Shown here one piece after another: positions 18,716 to 30,077 of a stretch of 64,000 bases of DNA. Where the stretch lies: the NCBI RefSeq assembly GCF_003797765.1, contig NZ_RKMB01000024.1, positions 1 to 64,000 on the forward strand. Reading direction: 5' to 3'. Position 1 is the stretch's first letter. The number at the start of each line of letters is the position of its first letter. The notes under the pieces were generated by a model. It ran no database searches, had not been told where the DNA came from, and saw only the letters and a program-made list of their open reading frames with translations. Source of the stretch: Ramlibacter sp. WS9 (lineage in GTDB: Bacteria > Pseudomonadota > Gammaproteobacteria > Burkholderiales > Burkholderiaceae_C). The position numbers and the translations under genes were made by a program.

Positions 18716-19044
18716 TGGCGCAGTTCGACGTTCATCGCAACAAGGGTCCGCTCAAAGAGTCCATCCCCTTCGTCGTCATCGTCCAGTCATCGCTGTTCGA
18801 CCGGTATCGCCGGCGAATGGTTGTGCCTCTGGTGCGCCGTACGGTGCTGCCCGGCGGGACGGCGGCCGTAGGTACGCGGCTGAATCCGGTCTTCAATGTC
18901 AAGGGCACGAGCGTGGTGTTGCATCCATTGGACATGGTGTCCGTCGCTCTGGATCAACTGGGCACCAAGGTGGATTCACTGGCCGAACGGGGGCAGACGA
19001 TCGCCGACGCTCTGGACGAACTGCTCACGCGCTCCTGGGGCTGA
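18715..19044 (+). CDS. ccdB: CcdB-like toxin (gyrase poison family)
   Basis: 109-residue CcdB-family protein; F-plasmid CcdB (101 aa) traps DNA gyrase. Conserved family positions are the RRMVVPLVRR segment (33-42), LNPVF and DMVSVALDQLG. F-CcdB ends in Trp-Gly-Ile, which contacts GyrA; this protein ends in Ser-Trp-Gly, so the final Ile is absent. Whether it still poisons gyrase is open. It is followed by a bidirectional terminator shared with rpoD. Confidence 0.9.
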   Translation: MAQFDVHRNKGPLKESIPFVVIVQSSLFDRYRRRMVVPLVRRTVLPGGTAAVGTRLNPVFNVKGTSVVLHPLDMVSVALDQLGTKVDSLAERGQTIADALDELLTRSWG

Positions 19045-19049
19045 AAAGA

Positions 19050-19073
19050 AAAAGCGCCCCGCAGGGCGCTTTT
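19050..19073. terminator. Bidirectional terminator between ccdB and rpoD
   Basis: Perfect stem AAAAGCGCCC-CGCA-GGGCGCTTTT, with A-rich and T-rich flanks on both sides. It serves ccdB on the plus strand and rpoD on the minus strand (18 bp after the rpoD stop). Confidence 0.8.
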
Positions 19074-19090
19074 GAAGGCAATGGCAGCCT

Positions 19091-21466
<2,376 letters not shown>

Positions 21467-21702
21467 GAAGAAATACCTCGGGATTCAAAAAAGCAGAAAC
21501 ACAAAAGCGCCAACGAAACCCGGCGCGGGTGACGGGACGCCGCGGCCCGGGCGGGGCCTCAGCTGTCCTTCGAAGGGCAAGATGGATGGGCGAACATTTG
21601 GGGTGCAGTCCTTGCGGGGAGGGGGCCTGTCGGGAGCGTGATGTCCACTGTCGGCCTGGGTCCGGAGGTGCTGCTGTCGCTCTTGCGCCTAGCAAACCCT
21701 AC

Positions 21703-21731
21703 ATTATACCGTTACATGTGAATTTCAAGTC
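21703..21731 (-). promoter_or_regulatory. rpoD: Candidate rpoD promoter
   Basis: Perfect -10 TATAAT on the minus strand (21703-21708). GACTTG lies 17 bp upstream, over the dnaG stop codon; TTGAAA is also nearby at a short 14-bp spacing. This gives rpoD a leader of about 230 nt. I see no riboswitch-like structure in 21467-21700, which is otherwise empty. Confidence 0.45.
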
Positions 21732-23563
21732 CGCGTCGCGTTGGGCGGCGTTAAAAGCGCCTGCTGCCGGCGCGAAAGTTCGTACAGGCGCTCCTGACGG
21801 GCTGGATCGCTCAGCGGCATTTGGCTGGCCTGGGCAATTTCTTCGCGGATGGCATCCAGGTGGATTCCCTGCATGGCCGACCTGACTTGGACCACGCCGA
21901 TTTCATCTGCATCCGAGCCATCACCGCTTCCCAGCAGGTTGTCGCGTTCCATGATCTGGAGGGCCAGGCCGGCGAACGGCATTTCCCCCAACGCCACCTG
22001 AATGGCCGCCCAAGGCTCCCCGCCCCGATCATGAAATGACGTGTCGATCCAGCCGAACAGATCCCCGTAGGGTGCCTGCAAGTCGCAAAGCGCGTGGTGA
22101 TCGACATCCGACAAGGCAGACCATCCGCCGGAATTTCGCAACACAAAACGGGCAACGTGCTCGGCCAGCGCAAGGGATTTGGGCTTGACAGCATGCCGGG
22201 AGCCGGCACCGAAGGCGCGTTGCCGGTAGGACGCGGTGCCTTTGCTGCGCTTGCTTTGGGTCGAGACCGAGATGCCCCACAGCTCGGACACTTCACGCGG
22301 CGCCAGCTGGGCCTTTTCGGACAGGGCGGAGAGAATCTGCCGTTTGAGCGCGCCTTCCGGCATCAACTTCCACATCGGCGCCGCAGCGCTGAGCATCTTG
22401 GAACGCCCCTCAGCGCTCGAGAGGTCGCAACCTTCAGCGACCGAGTCGAGCAAGAACGAACTCAACGGCACGGCGGACTGGACATACCGGGCGAAAGCGT
22501 CACGGCCGAATTCGCGGATGTAGCTGTCGGGATCGTGCTCCGCGGGCAGGAAAAGGAACTTCACCGAGCGCACATCGGTGGCGTAGGGCAGGGCACCGTC
22601 GAGCGCCTTGCGCGCGGCGCGCCGGCCGGCCTCGTCGCCATCGAAGCTGAAGACCACCGAGTCCGTGAAGCGGAAGAGCTTTTGCACATGGTCGGGCGTG
22701 CAGGCCGTGCCGAGCGTGGCCACGGCATTCGGGAAGCCGAGCTGCGCCAGCGCAACGACGTCCATGTAGCCCTCGGTCACGAGCACATAGCCCTCTTCGC
22801 GCAATGCCGAACGTGCTTCGAACAGACCGTAGAGTTCGCGGCCCTTGCTGAACACCGGCGTTTCGGGCGAATTGAGGTATTTGGGCTTTTCGTCTCCGAG
22901 CACGCGCCCGCCGAAGCCGATGCATTCGCCCTTGACGTTGCGGATGGGGAACATCACGCGGTCGCGGAAGCGGTCGTACCGCTTGTCTTCGTCCTCGTTG
23001 ACGATCACCAGGCCGCTCTCGGCCAACATGGGATCGTCGTAGTTGGGAAAGACGCTGGCCAGGCTGCGCCAGCCCTCCGGGGCGTAGCCCAGGCCGAACT
23101 GCTTCGCGACTTCGCCCGAGAGGCCTCGGCCCTTGAGATAGTCGATGGCTTTGGGCGAATTCTTGAGCTGCTTCCGGTAGGCCTCGCCGGCTTTCTCCAG
23201 CACGTCGGTCAACGTGGCCTGCTTCTCGCGCTGCTTGGCGGCGCGCTCGCGGTCCTGCGGCGAAGCGTCTTCTTCAGGCACCTGCATGCCGTACTGGCCG
23301 GCGAGATCCTTCACGGCCTCGACGAAATTCATCCCCGCGTGTTCCATCAGGAACCCGATCGCGTTGCCGTTCTTGCCGCAGCCGAAGCAGTGGTAGAACT
23401 GCTTCGTGGGGCTGACCGAGAACGACGGCGACTTCTCGCCATGGAAGGGGCACAGCCCCATGAAGTTGGCGCCGCCCTTCTTGAGCGGAACATAGCGGCC
23501 GACGATCTCCACGACGTCGGCGCGCGCGAGCAGTTCCTGGATGAAAGTCTGCGGGATGGCCAT
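21725..23563 (-). CDS. dnaG: DNA primase DnaG
   Basis: 612-residue primase that makes RNA primers at the replication fork. The N-terminal CHC2 zinc ribbon is CPFHGEKSPSFSVSP then YHCFGCG (about residues 38-64). The TOPRIM domain shows EGYMDVVAL and FDGDEAGRRAA (about 264-315). The C-terminal third is the helicase-binding domain. rpoD follows on the same strand after 258 bp. The usual rpsU is not upstream; instead a divergent acyl-CoA synthetase gene starts 96 bp away. Confidence 0.97.
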   Translation of the reverse strand: MAIPQTFIQELLARADVVEIVGRYVPLKKGGANFMGLCPFHGEKSPSFSVSPTKQFYHCFGCGKNGNAIGFLMEHAGMNFVEAVKDLAGQYGMQVPEEDASPQDRERAAKQREKQATLTDVLEKAGEAYRKQLKNSPKAIDYLKGRGLSGEVAKQFGLGYAPEGWRSLASVFPNYDDPMLAESGLVIVNEDEDKRYDRFRDRVMFPIRNVKGECIGFGGRVLGDEKPKYLNSPETPVFSKGRELYGLFEARSALREEGYVLVTEGYMDVVALAQLGFPNAVATLGTACTPDHVQKLFRFTDSVVFSFDGDEAGRRAARKALDGALPYATDVRSVKFLFLPAEHDPDSYIREFGRDAFARYVQSAVPLSSFLLDSVAEGCDLSSAEGRSKMLSAAAPMWKLMPEGALKRQILSALSEKAQLAPREVSELWGISVSTQSKRSKGTASYRQRAFGAGSRHAVKPKSLALAEHVARFVLRNSGGWSALSDVDHHALCDLQAPYGDLFGWIDTSFHDRGGEPWAAIQVALGEMPFAGLALQIMERDNLLGSGDGSDADEIGVVQVRSAMQGIHLDAIREEIAQASQMPLSDPARQERLYELSRRQQALLTPPNATRT

Positions 23564-23659
23564 CGGGTTGCGTAGTCCTACCTAATTGCTGCAGCGCAGC
23601 AATGCGCGTACGCTACAGGCACACCCGGCCAGAACGGGGAAACATTGGAGACAAGAGAC

Positions 23660-25306
23660 ATGACAAGCATTTTCGACCAGGACTTGCCGCGCAACCCGGC
23701 CAATTTCGCGCCGCTCTCCCCACTGTCGTTCATCGAGCGCGCCGCGGAAGTCTATCCGCAGCGGCTCGCCGTGGTGCACGGTGACCTCCGCCGGACGTGG
23801 AGCGAGGTCTATACCCGCTGCCGGCGGCTGGCGAGTGCGTTGGCTCGCCGTGGCGTCGGCAAGGGCGATGCGGTGGCCGTGATGCTGCCGAACACCCCGC
23901 CCATGGTCGAGGCGCATTTCGGCATCCCGATGAGCGGCGCCGTGCTGAACGCGCTCAACACGCGCCTGGACGCCGAATCCATCGCCTTCATGCTCGACCA
24001 TGGCGAGGCCAAGGCGGTCATCGTCGATCCGGAGTTTGCCGGGGTCATGAAAAAGGCCATCGCCCTGCGCAAGAACTCGCGGCCGCTTCTGGTTGTCGAC
24101 GTGTCCGACGCGCTCTTCACGGGCACCGTCGAGCCCATCGGCGAGGCTGCGTACGAAGACTTTCTCGCGGGCGGCGATCCTGAATTCGCATGGGAACCGC
24201 CTGCCGACGAATGGGACGCCATCGCGCTCAACTACACGAGCGGCACCACCGGCAACCCGAAGGGCGTGGTCTATCACCATCGCGGCGCGGCGGTGAACGC
24301 GATTTCCAACATCCTCGAATGGGACATGGGCCGGCATCCCGTCTACCTGTGGACGTTGCCGATGTTTCATTGCAACGGCTGGTGCTTTCCCTGGACAGTG
24401 GCGGCGCGCGCCGGCGTGAACGTGTGCCTGCGCAAGGTGGAAGCGCAGGCGATCATCGACGCGATCAAGACGCATGGCGTCACCCACTACTGCGGTGCAC
24501 CGATCGTGCACGGCATGCTGGTCAATGCGCCGGACGAGATGAAGAAAGGCCTGCCCACCGGCGTGAAGGCCATGGTGGCGGGCGCTGCGCCGCCGGCCTC
24601 GATGATCGAAGGCATGGAGCGGATGGGCTTCGACCTGACGCATGTCTATGGCTTGACTGAGGTGTACGGCCCGGCGACGGTGTGCCCCAAGCACGACGAG
24701 TGGAACGACGTCGACATCGGCGAGCGTGCCCGGCTCAATGCGCGGCAGGGCGTGCGTTACCACCTGCAGCGCGATGCACGGGTGATCGATGCGCAGACCA
24801 TGAAGCCTGTCCCGCTGGATGGCGAGACGATGGGCGAGATCATGTTCCGCGGCAACATCACGATGAAGGGCTACCTGAAGAACAAAGCCGCCACCGACGA
24901 AGCTTTCGGCGGGGGCTGGTTCCACACCGGCGATCTGGCCGTTCAGTACCCGGACGGCTACATCAAGATCAAGGACCGCAGCAAAGACATCATCATCTCG
25001 GGCGGCGAAAACATTTCATCGATCGAGGTCGAGGATGTGTTGTACCGGCACCCTGACGTGCTGGCCGCGGCAGTGGTTGCCAAGCCCGATGCGAAGTGGG
25101 GCGAGACGCCCTGTGCGTTCGTGGAATTGAAGGCGGGCGCGTCAGTCACAGCGCAAGACATCGTGGCGCATTGCGAGAAGCACCTGGCGGGCTTCAAGGT
25201 GCCCAAGGCCGTGGTGTTCGGCGAATTGCCCAAAACCTCCACCGGCAAGATCCAGAAGTTCGAGCTGCGCAAGCAGGCTGGCTCAGCGGCCGCGATCGAC
25301 GTCTGA
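23660..25306 (+). CDS. AMP-forming acyl-CoA synthetase
   Basis: 548-residue adenylate-forming ligase activating a carboxylic acid to its CoA thioester. Motifs are the P-loop YTSGTTGNPKGV (about 197-208), YGLTEVYGPAT (about 331-341), the hinge HTGDLAVQYPDGYIKIKDRSKDIIISGGENISS, and the catalytic Lys in KTSTGKIQKFELR near the C-terminus. Closest in style to medium-chain/AlkK or DmdB-type synthetases. The ATG at 23660 has GGAGACAAGAG upstream; a TTG at 23645 is a weaker choice. Monocistronic between dnaG and the BrkB gene. Confidence 0.93.
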   Translation: MTSIFDQDLPRNPANFAPLSPLSFIERAAEVYPQRLAVVHGDLRRTWSEVYTRCRRLASALARRGVGKGDAVAVMLPNTPPMVEAHFGIPMSGAVLNALNTRLDAESIAFMLDHGEAKAVIVDPEFAGVMKKAIALRKNSRPLLVVDVSDALFTGTVEPIGEAAYEDFLAGGDPEFAWEPPADEWDAIALNYTSGTTGNPKGVVYHHRGAAVNAISNILEWDMGRHPVYLWTLPMFHCNGWCFPWTVAARAGVNVCLRKVEAQAIIDAIKTHGVTHYCGAPIVHGMLVNAPDEMKKGLPTGVKAMVAGAAPPASMIEGMERMGFDLTHVYGLTEVYGPATVCPKHDEWNDVDIGERARLNARQGVRYHLQRDARVIDAQTMKPVPLDGETMGEIMFRGNITMKGYLKNKAATDEAFGGGWFHTGDLAVQYPDGYIKIKDRSKDIIISGGENISSIEVEDVLYRHPDVLAAAVVAKPDAKWGETPCAFVELKAGASVTAQDIVAHCEKHLAGFKVPKAVVFGELPKTSTGKIQKFELRKQAGSAAAIDV

Positions 25307-25360
25307 GGCAGTAACGCCGTTCCCACGGCGGCGCGGCCAGGCTGCATACTGGGCGCAACC

Positions 25361-26266
25361 ATGCCCGTCATCAGTCCGCAAGCCGCCCACGTCCTGAAAA
25401 ATCCCGGCGCGTTCGCCTGGTGCGTGCTCAAGGCTTTCAAGAAAAACCAGGGCCTGTTGCTGGCAGGCGCCGTGGCGTACTACGCCTTACTCTCGGTCGT
25501 TCCGCTTCTGATTCTGGTGGCGATCGCGCTTTCGCATGTGATCGATCAAGGCGAACTGCTCAGCACGCTGGGCCGCTACCTGGAATGGATCATTCCCGGG
25601 CAGTCGGGCGCGCTGATTACCGAACTGCGCAACTTCCTCGACCATCGGGAAGTCATCGGCTGGCTGCTGCTGGTGACCATGCTCTTCTTCAGCTCGCTGG
25701 CGTTCACCGTGCTGGAAAACGCCATGCAGGTGATCTTCCTGCACCGCATCGCCACACGCAAAAGGCGCTACGTCGTGTCTGCCGTGCTGCCGTACGCCTA
25801 CATCCTGAGCCTCGGCTTCGGCTTGCTGGTCGTGACGCTCGTCGCGGGCAGCCTGCAGGCGATGGGGCAGGAGAGCGTGGACTTTCTGGGGAGGGAGTGG
25901 TCGCTCAAAGGTGTCTCGGGCGTGCTGCTCTATTTGCTGGGCCTGGCGGGCGAGATCTTCGTGCTGAGTTCTGTCTACATGGTCATGCCGGTGGGCCGCC
26001 TGTCGTGGCGGCATGCGCTGATCGGGGGCGCCACAGCCGCGTTGCTGTGGGAAATCACCCGGCATGTGCTGGTCTGGTATTTCAGCACCCTGTCGCAGGT
26101 GAGCGTGGTCTACGGCTCCCTCACCACTTCGATCATTGTGCTGTTCAGCCTGGAGATCGGTGCCACGCTTTTGTTGCTCGGGGCGCAGGTCATTTCGGAG
26201 TTCGAGCGGATTGGCCTGCCCAAAGAGTCCGAGCCGGCCAACCCGCTGCGCACCGAGCCGACCTGA
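25361..26266 (+). CDS. YihY/BrkB family inner-membrane protein
   Basis: 301-residue integral membrane protein with six predicted helices, of the YihY/BrkB family often mis-annotated as RNase BN. The family stretch LLLAGAVAYYALLSVVPLLI (about 29-48) and the C-terminal SVVYGSLTTSIIVLFSLEIGATLLLLGAQ are present. Its function in bacteria is poorly known. It converges with ggt with only 4 bp between stops. Confidence 0.92.
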   Translation: MPVISPQAAHVLKNPGAFAWCVLKAFKKNQGLLLAGAVAYYALLSVVPLLILVAIALSHVIDQGELLSTLGRYLEWIIPGQSGALITELRNFLDHREVIGWLLLVTMLFFSSLAFTVLENAMQVIFLHRIATRKRRYVVSAVLPYAYILSLGFGLLVVTLVAGSLQAMGQESVDFLGREWSLKGVSGVLLYLLGLAGEIFVLSSVYMVMPVGRLSWRHALIGGATAALLWEITRHVLVWYFSTLSQVSVVYGSLTTSIIVLFSLEIGATLLLLGAQVISEFERIGLPKESEPANPLRTEPT

Positions 26267-26270
26267 GGCG

Positions 26271-28097
26271 TCAATCGCCCATCACGATGCCCTCGCGCCG
26301 CGGGTCGGCGCCGCCGAAGAAACCGGTGGGCGTCTTCTGGATCGCCTGCAGTCCGCTGGTCATCGTCTGCTCGCGCACCTCCGCACCGCGGGCGCGCAGC
26401 GCTTCGACGGTGGCGGGCGGGAAGCGCTTTTCTTCCAGGATGCTCGGACCGTTCAGCGACGCGAAGTTGGGCAGGTTGATCGCCTGCTGCGTGTTCAGCC
26501 CCCAGTTCAGCACCCCGTACAGCGTCTTCGCCGTGAAGTGGATGATGAGCGCGCCGCCGGGGCTGCCCCCGCTCATCACCAGCTGGCCGGTCGCCTTGTC
26601 GAACACCAGTGTCGGCGCCATCGACGAACGCGGGCGCTTGCCGGGCTGCACACGGTTGGCGATGGGTTTGCCTTGCGCGTCGGCGGGCGCGAAGCTGAAA
26701 TCCGTGAGCTCGTTGTTCAGCAGGAAGCCACCGGGGCCGCCCTTCACGCTCACCATCTGGCGCGCCCCGAACTGGTCCTCGATGGTCGTCGTCATGGCGA
26801 TCGCGTTGCCCCAGCCATCGACGATGCTGATGTGCGAGGTGCCGTATTCCGGCTGGTCGGCGCTGGGCGCATAGGCGGCCTTCACGGCACCTGGTGCTCC
26901 CGGTTGCGCCACCTTCATGCTCTGCGGGCCGATCAGCTTTGCGCGCTCCGCCAGGTACGCAGGTGCGAGCAGGCTCGCCCACCCACCGGCAGGTGGCTGC
27001 ACGAAGTCCGGGTCACCCAGGTATTGGGCCCGGTCGGCAAAGGCGAGCCGCGCCGCTTCGGTGTACAGATGCAGCCAGTTCGCCGAGGGCAATCCGGTCT
27101 CCAGCGGGATCGCGTCCGCGTGGACGTTGTTGAGGATTCCAAGGATCTGGCCCACGGCAATCGCGCCGGAACTTGGCGGCGGGAAGCCGCAGATACGGAA
27201 GTCACGCCCCTTCGCCTTGTAGTCGTGGCAGATCGGCTCGCGCTTCTTCGGCTGGTAGCCCGCCATGTCCGCGAGCGTGAGCTTGCCGGGGTTGGTGGGG
27301 TGCGACTGCACCTTGTTGACGATGGCCTGGGCGACCTCGCCTTCGTGCAACGCCTTCGATCCTTCCGCGGCCATTCTGCGCAGCACGGCCGCGAGTTCCG
27401 GATTGCGCAGGGTGTAGCCGACCTCGCGCACTTCGCCGGCGGCGTCGAAGAAATACGCCGCGGCCTGCGGATCCTTCTTGAGGTGAGCGTCGGCCTTCGC
27501 GAGCGTGTTCAGCCGCGGGCTGACCTTGAAGCCGTTCTCCGCCAGCATGATGGCCGGCTGCAGCAACTGCGCCCAGGGGAGTTTTCCGTACTGCTTGTGC
27601 GCCATCTCCAGCATGCGCACCGCGCCCGGCACGCCCACCGAGCGCCCGCCGACCACCGCGTCGGCAAAGGGCAGGGGCTTGCCGTCGGCTCCAATGAACA
27701 GTTTCTCGTCCGCGGCTGACGGCGCGGTCTCGCGGCCATCGAAGGCTTCCACATCCTTGCCGTTGTAGTGCAACAGGAAGGCACCGCCGCCGATGCCGCT
27801 CGATTGCGGCTCGACCAGCGTCAGCACCATCTGCACCGCGATCGCGGCATCGACCGCCGAGCCGCCGGCCTTCAGCACCTGATAGCCTGCGTCCGTGGCC
27901 AGAGGGTTGGCGGCGGCCACCGCGAACTTGTTCGTTGCCCATCCCGGCTTGGCGGTGAAACCGGAAGAGCCCTCGGGCTGGAGGTACTTGTCCCTGCGCG
28001 CGACCTCATCGGCCGGCGTGCGGTAGCTGAAGCCGGAACCGGCGCAAGCGGCAAGCAGCGCGGCGGCCGCCAGTGCGGTCAGGACATGTTTCCTCAT
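26271..28097 (-). CDS. ggt: Gamma-glutamyltranspeptidase, lipoprotein form
   Basis: 608-residue Ntn hydrolase that cleaves gamma-glutamyl bonds such as in glutathione, outside the cytoplasm. The precursor self-cleaves at a conserved Thr, here Thr420 in EYGTSHISIVDGWGNA, to give large and small subunits. The GSAVDAAIAVQMVLTLVEPQSSGIGGGAF and MSGGSPGG motifs are intact. The N-terminus has a lipobox (LAAC, Cys18), so it is likely a lipid-anchored enzyme; E. coli Ggt is soluble periplasmic. Divergent from a LysR gene. Confidence 0.95.
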   Translation of the reverse strand: MRKHVLTALAAAALLAACAGSGFSYRTPADEVARRDKYLQPEGSSGFTAKPGWATNKFAVAAANPLATDAGYQVLKAGGSAVDAAIAVQMVLTLVEPQSSGIGGGAFLLHYNGKDVEAFDGRETAPSAADEKLFIGADGKPLPFADAVVGGRSVGVPGAVRMLEMAHKQYGKLPWAQLLQPAIMLAENGFKVSPRLNTLAKADAHLKKDPQAAAYFFDAAGEVREVGYTLRNPELAAVLRRMAAEGSKALHEGEVAQAIVNKVQSHPTNPGKLTLADMAGYQPKKREPICHDYKAKGRDFRICGFPPPSSGAIAVGQILGILNNVHADAIPLETGLPSANWLHLYTEAARLAFADRAQYLGDPDFVQPPAGGWASLLAPAYLAERAKLIGPQSMKVAQPGAPGAVKAAYAPSADQPEYGTSHISIVDGWGNAIAMTTTIEDQFGARQMVSVKGGPGGFLLNNELTDFSFAPADAQGKPIANRVQPGKRPRSSMAPTLVFDKATGQLVMSGGSPGGALIIHFTAKTLYGVLNWGLNTQQAINLPNFASLNGPSILEEKRFPPATVEALRARGAEVREQTMTSGLQAIQKTPTGFFGGADPRREGIVMGD

Positions 28098-28178
28098 CGG
28101 GTCTCCTGTGAATGTTGGCCGCGACTATAGGGTCGGCTCCGCTGCCCCACAATCGCGCATCGCAAGAATCAATGTTCC

Positions 28179-29105
28179 ATGGAATTTGACAATCTCGACG
28201 ACCTGCGCGTTCTGTTGGCCACTGCGGAAACCGGGAGCCTGACAGGCGCCGGCCGCCGTGGCGGCCTGTCGACGGCGGCCGTCAGCGCGGCGATCAAGCG
28301 GCTGGAGACGGCGCTGGGCGTGCGCCTCTTCGAGCGCACCACGCGTTCGCTGCGGCCCACCGCCGAAGGCGAAGTGATGATCGACCATGCACGCCGAGCC
28401 CTGGAGATCGTCGCCGACGGCCAGGCCAAGGTACGCGCCGGGTCGGCCGGCCTCACGGGGACCATCTGCATCACGTCGGCGGCCGTTTTCGCCCACGAGA
28501 TGCTGGCGCGCTGGCTGGCGGAGTTCGCGGCGCAGCATCCTCACTTGAAGGTGGACCTGCTGGTGAGCGACGCGCACCTCGACCTGGTGCGTGACGGCAT
28601 CGATCTCGCCTTGCGAAACGGCCCGCTGCCCGATTCCAGTCATTCGGCGCGCCTGCTGGCGTCGGCCCGCCGCATCGCGTGCGCAAGCCCTGAATACGTG
28701 ATGCGCCACGGTGCGCCGCAGCAGCCGTCGCAGCTTGCCGATCACGAGTGCTTCGTCTATCACGTGCGCGGCCGTCGCATGGACGTGTGGCAGTTCGCTC
28801 GCGGGGACGAGCCGCCGCAGCAGGTACGCGTCGGCGGACGGCTGGCCTGCAACGATGCATCGATCGCGCAACAGTGGGCGCTGCAGGGCCGCGGCATTCT
28901 GTACCAATCGGAGCTGGCGCTGGTCGACCTGCTTGCCGACGGCCAGCTGGTGCAGCTGTTGCCCGGCTGGCAGGGCGAGGATTCGTCGCTCTTCGCCGTG
29001 CTGCCCAGCCGCCGCTATGTGCCGACGCGTGTGCAGGTGGTGATGGACGAGCTCGCCGCGGCCTTCAGCAGCCGGCTCGCCCGGCTGCACGACATGGCGG
29101 GTTAA
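28179..29105 (+). CDS. LysR-type regulator
   Basis: 308-residue LysR regulator of the CrgA/DsdC-like branch: [43 protein letters not shown] at the N-terminus, effector domain with [24 protein letters not shown]. Divergent from ggt (81 bp gap holding CTATAG), and converging on the SDR gene, where both stops lie within the palindrome GTTAAC. The target is unknown; ggt is the simplest candidate. Confidence 0.9.
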   Translation: MEFDNLDDLRVLLATAETGSLTGAGRRGGLSTAAVSAAIKRLETALGVRLFERTTRSLRPTAEGEVMIDHARRALEIVADGQAKVRAGSAGLTGTICITSAAVFAHEMLARWLAEFAAQHPHLKVDLLVSDAHLDLVRDGIDLALRNGPLPDSSHSARLLASARRIACASPEYVMRHGAPQQPSQLADHECFVYHVRGRRMDVWQFARGDEPPQQVRVGGRLACNDASIAQQWALQGRGILYQSELALVDLLADGQLVQLLPGWQGEDSSLFAVLPSRRYVPTRVQVVMDELAAAFSSRLARLHDMAG

Positions 29106-29860
29106 CGCGGCGCAAGGCGGATCGCGCCGTCCAGGCGGATCGTTTCGCCGTTGAGCATGTCGTTTTCGAAGATGTGCTTCGCGAGCTTGGCGTAGTCTTC
29201 CGGGGTGCCCAAGCGCGAAGGGAAGGGCACGCTGGCGGCCAATGCGTCCTGCACTTCCTGGGGCATGCCGAACAGCATCGGCGTGCCGAAGATGCCCGGT
29301 GCGATCGTCATGTTGCGGATGCCGTTGCGCGACAAGTCCCGCGCTATCGGCAGCGTCATGCCGACGACACCGCCTTTGGACGCGCTGTACGCGGCCTGGC
29401 CGATCTGGCCATCGTAGGCCGCGACGGATGCCGTCGAAATCATGCAGCCCCGCTCGCCGGTGCTTTCCGGCTCGTTCTTGCTCATGGCCTCGGCCGCCAG
29501 ACGAATCATGTTGAAGCTGCCGATCAGGTTGACGGTGATGGTCTTGGTGTAGACCGCCAGCGAATGGGCGCCGTTCTTACCGACGGTCTTTTCCGCGGGG
29601 GCGATGCCGGCGCAGTTGACGAGCCCCATCAACTTGCCAAGCGAAACAGCTTTGGCGACCACCGCTTGGCCGTCGGCTTCCTGGCTCACGTCGCACTTGA
29701 CGAACGCGCCACCGATTTCCTTGGCGACCGCTTCCCCTTTTTCCACCTGCATGTCGGCGATGACGACCGTGCCGCCGGCCGCGGCCAGCATGCGCGCCGT
29801 GCCTTCGCCAAGGCCGGACGCGCCGCCGGTGACGATGAAGACTTTGTTCGCTATTTCCAT
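29102..29860 (-). CDS. Type II 3-hydroxyacyl-CoA dehydrogenase (HSD10-like SDR)
   Basis: 252-residue short-chain dehydrogenase. It has the NAD motif [10 protein letters not shown] (11-20), NCAG (82-85), the catalytic Ser and Tyr in [23 protein letters not shown], and the C-terminus [24 protein letters not shown] characteristic of type II 3-hydroxyacyl-CoA dehydrogenases. It probably oxidises 3-hydroxyacyl-CoA in fatty- or branched-acid breakdown. The adjacent acetyltransferase or acyl-CoA genes often seen with it are absent. Confidence 0.92.
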   Translation of the reverse strand: MEIANKVFIVTGGASGLGEGTARMLAAAGGTVVIADMQVEKGEAVAKEIGGAFVKCDVSQEADGQAVVAKAVSLGKLMGLVNCAGIAPAEKTVGKNGAHSLAVYTKTITVNLIGSFNMIRLAAEAMSKNEPESTGERGCMISTASVAAYDGQIGQAAYSASKGGVVGMTLPIARDLSRNGIRNMTIAPGIFGTPMLFGMPQEVQDALAASVPFPSRLGTPEDYAKLAKHIFENDMLNGETIRLDGAIRLAPR

Positions 29861-29975
29861 TCCGATTCTCCTGGTTTCCGTTTACGTTAACGTCAACCAC
29901 GATTATCGCCTTCGCCGGCAACGCGAACTCGGCGCGTTCGACACGGCCTGGAGCCGGTCAACTTGCCGGAAAGAC

Positions 29976-30002
29976 AAAGCCCGAACGAAGTCGGGCTTTT
30001 TT
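29976..30002. terminator. Rho-independent terminator hairpin
   Basis: Stem AAAGCCCGA-ACGAAG-TCGGGCTTT followed by TTT on the plus strand; on the minus strand the hairpin is followed by TTTGTCTTT. The minus-strand reading would end the iron-binding protein mRNA. No plus-strand gene lies just upstream, so the stronger plus-strand T-run is unexplained. Confidence 0.65.
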
Positions 30003-30077
30003 GGTGAGCGGTGAGCCGCCAGAAGGGCGGACTCGACCGCGAACAGACCGCGGCGGTTTCGCGCGGTGCGAAGCGCC

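Noticed and set aside
25361-26266. Annotation as ribonuclease BN
   Set aside because: The sequence is a multi-helix membrane protein of the YihY/BrkB type; the RNase BN name is a historical mis-assignment and no nuclease motif is present.
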